From a bacterium (GTDB lineage: Bacteria; JAMCPX01), in the NCBI GenBank assembly GCA_021800575.1, contig JAJYYW010000062.1, forward strand, positions 1 through 7,439: DNA of 7,439 nt, read 5' to 3'. Positions within the stretch are counted from its first letter, which is position 1, and each line of letters opens with the position of its first letter. A program made the position numbers and the translations under genes. The notes beneath the pieces were generated by a model. The model did not search any database. It worked only from the letters and a program-made list of their open reading frames with translations, and was not told the DNA's origin. Below are positions 6,292 through 7,439 of the stretch, piece after piece.

Positions 6292-7439
6292 ATCCTCGTG
6301 GATAGATAAAATCCCCCTTTGTCCCCCTTTTTCAAAGGCGAAAACAGGATTATTCCCGTCATGGGGAAGCTGTGTTGCAACTCAATTTTGTCATTGCGAG
6401 CGACCGAAGGGAGCGTGGCAATTTCTCTGCCTTCTTCGTCATTTTGTGCTTGATACGGAATCCCAAAGATTGTCTCGTCGCTCTGCTCTTCGCAATGACA
6501 TTGTGACACCGTCTCTGGAAATGAGGACGCGCTACCAAAGTTCCTCTTGGGTCGGGAGATTTTTTCAGATGCAGAGGCCTAAAAATAGGATCCAAAAAAG
6601 ATATTTCCAGAGGAACGTCATAGGATTCACGGTGTTTTTTCTGCTTGCCTCCTTCCTTCTCGCGTCCTGTTCGTCAAGCCAGAAGGCGCAGGAATCTGCA
6701 CCACAGATCGAAGTGCAGGCGGTCAGGGTGGTGCGCGGCAATATCAGTCATTATATTCAGGCAACAGGCAGGGTGGATGTCCTGAAGAAAGTGGAGATTA
6801 ACGCTCCGGTTGAAGGCATAGTGACAGACCTGTTGGTGAACGAGGGAGACTATGTCAGAAAGGGTACTGTCGTTGCGAAGCTGCGGCCACTCGAAGCACA
6901 AGCTGCGATCCGGGGCAGCACAGAGCTGCCACCTGCGATGAAACAGTCGTTTTTGAGGCTGGGCATCCTCTCGCTGACGTCGCCGTTTAACGGGTACGTG
7001 AGCAGACGGTACGTGAGCAGCAACGCGCTGGTCCAGGCCAATGCGCCGGTCGTCGCCGTGGAAGACCTGTCGAGCACGTACCTGCACGTAGACCTCCCTT
7101 CCCTCTACCTTGAACAGGTAAAGATAGGCGATGCGGTCCTGATTCATTTCCTGTCGTTCCCGGGTGAGGTGTTTCGGGGACAGATAGTGACGATCAACCC
7201 GACCGTGTCCCAGGAGACGCAGACCGTTGCACTCAACGTCAGCTTTCCAAACAGGGAGCAGGACATCAAGGACGGCATGTTCGCCATTGCCGATATCGTC
7301 AGCAACACGCACCAGAACACCCTCGTCGTGCCCAAGAGCGCCATCCTGTTCGATCCTGATACCGGCAGGGAGTATGTGATGGTTGTCGGCCAGGATTCCA
7401 TCGCCCGGGATGTAACGATCAAAACAGGGTACGAAGAGG
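6281..7439 (+). CDS. Periplasmic adaptor (HlyD/RND-type membrane-fusion lipoprotein), repeat-expanded N-terminus, cut by right edge
   Basis: The frame is open from ATG 6281 to the window end, 386 codons without a stop. Residues 1-8 (MENKSSWI) look native. Residues about 10-95 are encoded by repeat DNA and look non-protein-like (CHCERPKGAWQF, SQRLSRRSALRND). A lipoprotein signal follows: a basic stretch (RPKNRIQKRYFQRN), a hydrophobic core (VIGFTVFFLLASFL) and lipobox LASC with Cys130. The adaptor proper then runs: VRGNISHYIQATGRV, the first lipoyl half (VEINAPVEGIVTDLLVNEGD YVRKG, 171-195), the second half (TSPFNGYVSRRYVSSNALV, 233-251), the beta-barrel (LHVDLPSLYLEQVKIGD... DGMFAIADIV) and the start of the membrane-proximal domain (LVVPKSAILF). 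It should link an inner-membrane transporter to the upstream TolC-like channel. Oddities: the signal peptide is about 110 residues from the first ATG, so 6569 may be the working start, and the alpha-hairpin between the lipoyl halves is very short (about 28 residues). The family call is firm; the start is not. Confidence 0.85.
   Translation, partial: MENKSSWIDKIPLCPPFSKAKTGLFPSWGSCVATQFCHCERPKGAWQFLCLLRHFVLDTESQRLSRRSALRNDIVTPSLEMRTRYQSSSWVGRFFQMQRPKNRIQKRYFQRNVIGFTVFFLLASFLLASCSSSQKAQESAPQIEVQAVRVVRGNISHYIQATGRVDVLKKVEINAPVEGIVTDLLVNEGDYVRKGTVVAKLRPLEAQAAIRGSTELPPAMKQSFLRLGILSLTSPFNGYVSRRYVSSNALVQANAPVVAVEDLSSTYLHVDLPSLYLEQVKIGDAVLIHFLSFPGEVFRGQIVTINPTVSQETQTVALNVSFPNREQDIKDGMFAIADIVSNTHQNTLVVPKSAILFDPDTGREYVMVVGQDSIARDVTIKTGYEE
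6309..6340. repeat. Imperfect hairpin repeat of the 'AATCCCCCTTTGTCCCCCTTTTTCAAAGG' type
   Basis: Two CCCCCTTT units (6313-6320 and 6323-6330) are followed by TTCAAAGGCG, so the second unit can fold back as CCTTT-TTC-AAAGG. From general knowledge, repeats of this pattern occur many times between genes in several Gram-negative lineages. There is no T-run after the stem on the + strand, so it is not read as a terminator. Here it lies inside the open reading frame of the adaptor gene. Confidence 0.5.
6389..6500. repeat. Palindromic repeat element with 11-bp perfect terminal inverted repeats
   Basis: TGTCATTGCGA (6389-6399) is matched by its exact reverse complement TCGCAATGACA (6490-6500). Similarity between the arms continues inward: GCGACCGAAGGGAGCGTGGCAATTTCT on the left against AGATTGTCTCGTCGCTC on the right, imperfectly. 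The central part (TTCGTCATTTTGTGCTTGAT, 6434-6453) resembles other dispersed intergenic repeat cores. The type ('CATTGCGAGCGAAGCGAAGCAATC') is a known class of non-coding dispersed palindrome, probably MITE-like. No transposase is present. The element lies between the coupled start and the signal peptide of the adaptor gene without introducing a stop on the + strand. Confidence 0.65.
6554..6571 (+). promoter_or_regulatory. Alternative internal ribosome site and start of the adaptor
   Basis: GGGAG (6554-6558) lies 10 bases before an in-frame ATG at 6569. Starting here gives MQRPKNRIQKRYFQRN followed by the hydrophobic core and LASC with Cys34, a normal lipoprotein signal with a somewhat long n-region. 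This would bypass the repeat-encoded segment and restore a working export signal. The Shine-Dalgarno is only moderate. Another in-frame ATG at 6521 has no comparable site. Confidence 0.4.
6993..7020 (+). repeat. In-frame 13-bp direct repeat at 15-bp period in the adaptor
   Basis: GGTACGTGAGCAG occurs at 6993-7005 and again at 7008-7020. In frame it encodes the paired YVSR / YVSS in NGYVSRRYVSSN. The protein sequence is normal for this part of the family (compare the common GVVSRRYV pattern), so the DNA repeat may be coincidental codon choice on a naturally repetitive motif. Confidence 0.5.

Noticed and set aside
6309..6340. Hairpin as a terminator between the channel and adaptor genes
   Set aside because: The stem is short and imperfect, is followed by CGAAAACAGG rather than a T-run, and lies inside the coupled downstream reading frame.
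6279..6595. Minus-strand ORFs across the repeat region
   Set aside because: Their products (MSQCHCEEQSDE and similar) are translations of the palindromic repeat, a common source of spurious gene calls.
6674..7312. 212-codon minus-strand ORF
   Set aside because: It lies entirely opposite the adaptor's conserved lipoyl and barrel domains and shows no coding features of its own.

Overview
The window looks like bacterial DNA from a Gram-negative organism. It carries a TolC-type outer-membrane channel, a lipoprotein membrane-fusion protein, a bactofilin-free stretch of dense, mostly overlapping genes, and intergenic palindromic repeats of the 'TCATTGCGAGCGA...' and 'AATCCCCCTTT...' kinds that I associate with deltaproteobacterial and Nitrospirota-like genomes. 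That taxonomic guess is an inference; nothing here fixes the phylum. Base composition is not uniform. The first ~300 bases are extremely AT-rich (5 G/C in bases 1-60), about 300-1450 is intermediate, and from about 1455 to the end the DNA is clearly GC-richer.

Layout. Minus strand, reading leftward from 4788: a large membrane-spanning protein with a zinc ribbon, a Ser/Thr-kinase-like domain, a long Pro/Gln-rich linker, one transmembrane helix and a formylglycine-generating-enzyme (FGE/SUMF1)-like domain (2116-4788). Its stop overlaps by 4 bases (ATGA) the start of an unusual ORF (308-2119). That ORF joins the five-helix N-terminal part of an M48/STE24-type protease to a GT8-family glycosyltransferase, and the join coincides with the composition change. 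Further left, a very AT-rich gene for a small membrane-anchored protein (1-217) runs off the edge. Plus strand, reading rightward from 4996: a TolC/OEP-family outer-membrane efflux protein (4996-6291), then a periplasmic adaptor (HlyD/MFP lipoprotein, 6281 to the right edge) overlapping it by 11 bases. A transporter gene would be expected beyond the edge.

The divergent intergenic region (4789-4995) holds a good sigma70-type promoter for the efflux genes (TTGATA-17-TATACT). A perfect 22-bp palindrome, a likely operator, lies just upstream of it. A weaker promoter candidate faces the kinase gene.

The three points most worth attention are these. (1) The M48_N-GT8 fusion is either a real recombination product or an assembly join. 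(2) A palindromic repeat has entered the adaptor gene between its coupled start codon and its lipoprotein signal peptide, yet the reading frame stays open throughout. (3) The kinase-like protein has HGN in place of HRD, so it lacks the catalytic Asp, and its FGE-like domain lacks the catalytic cysteine pair. This suggests a sensor or scaffold rather than two active enzymes. I found no rRNA, tRNA, CRISPR array, transposase or replication origin.
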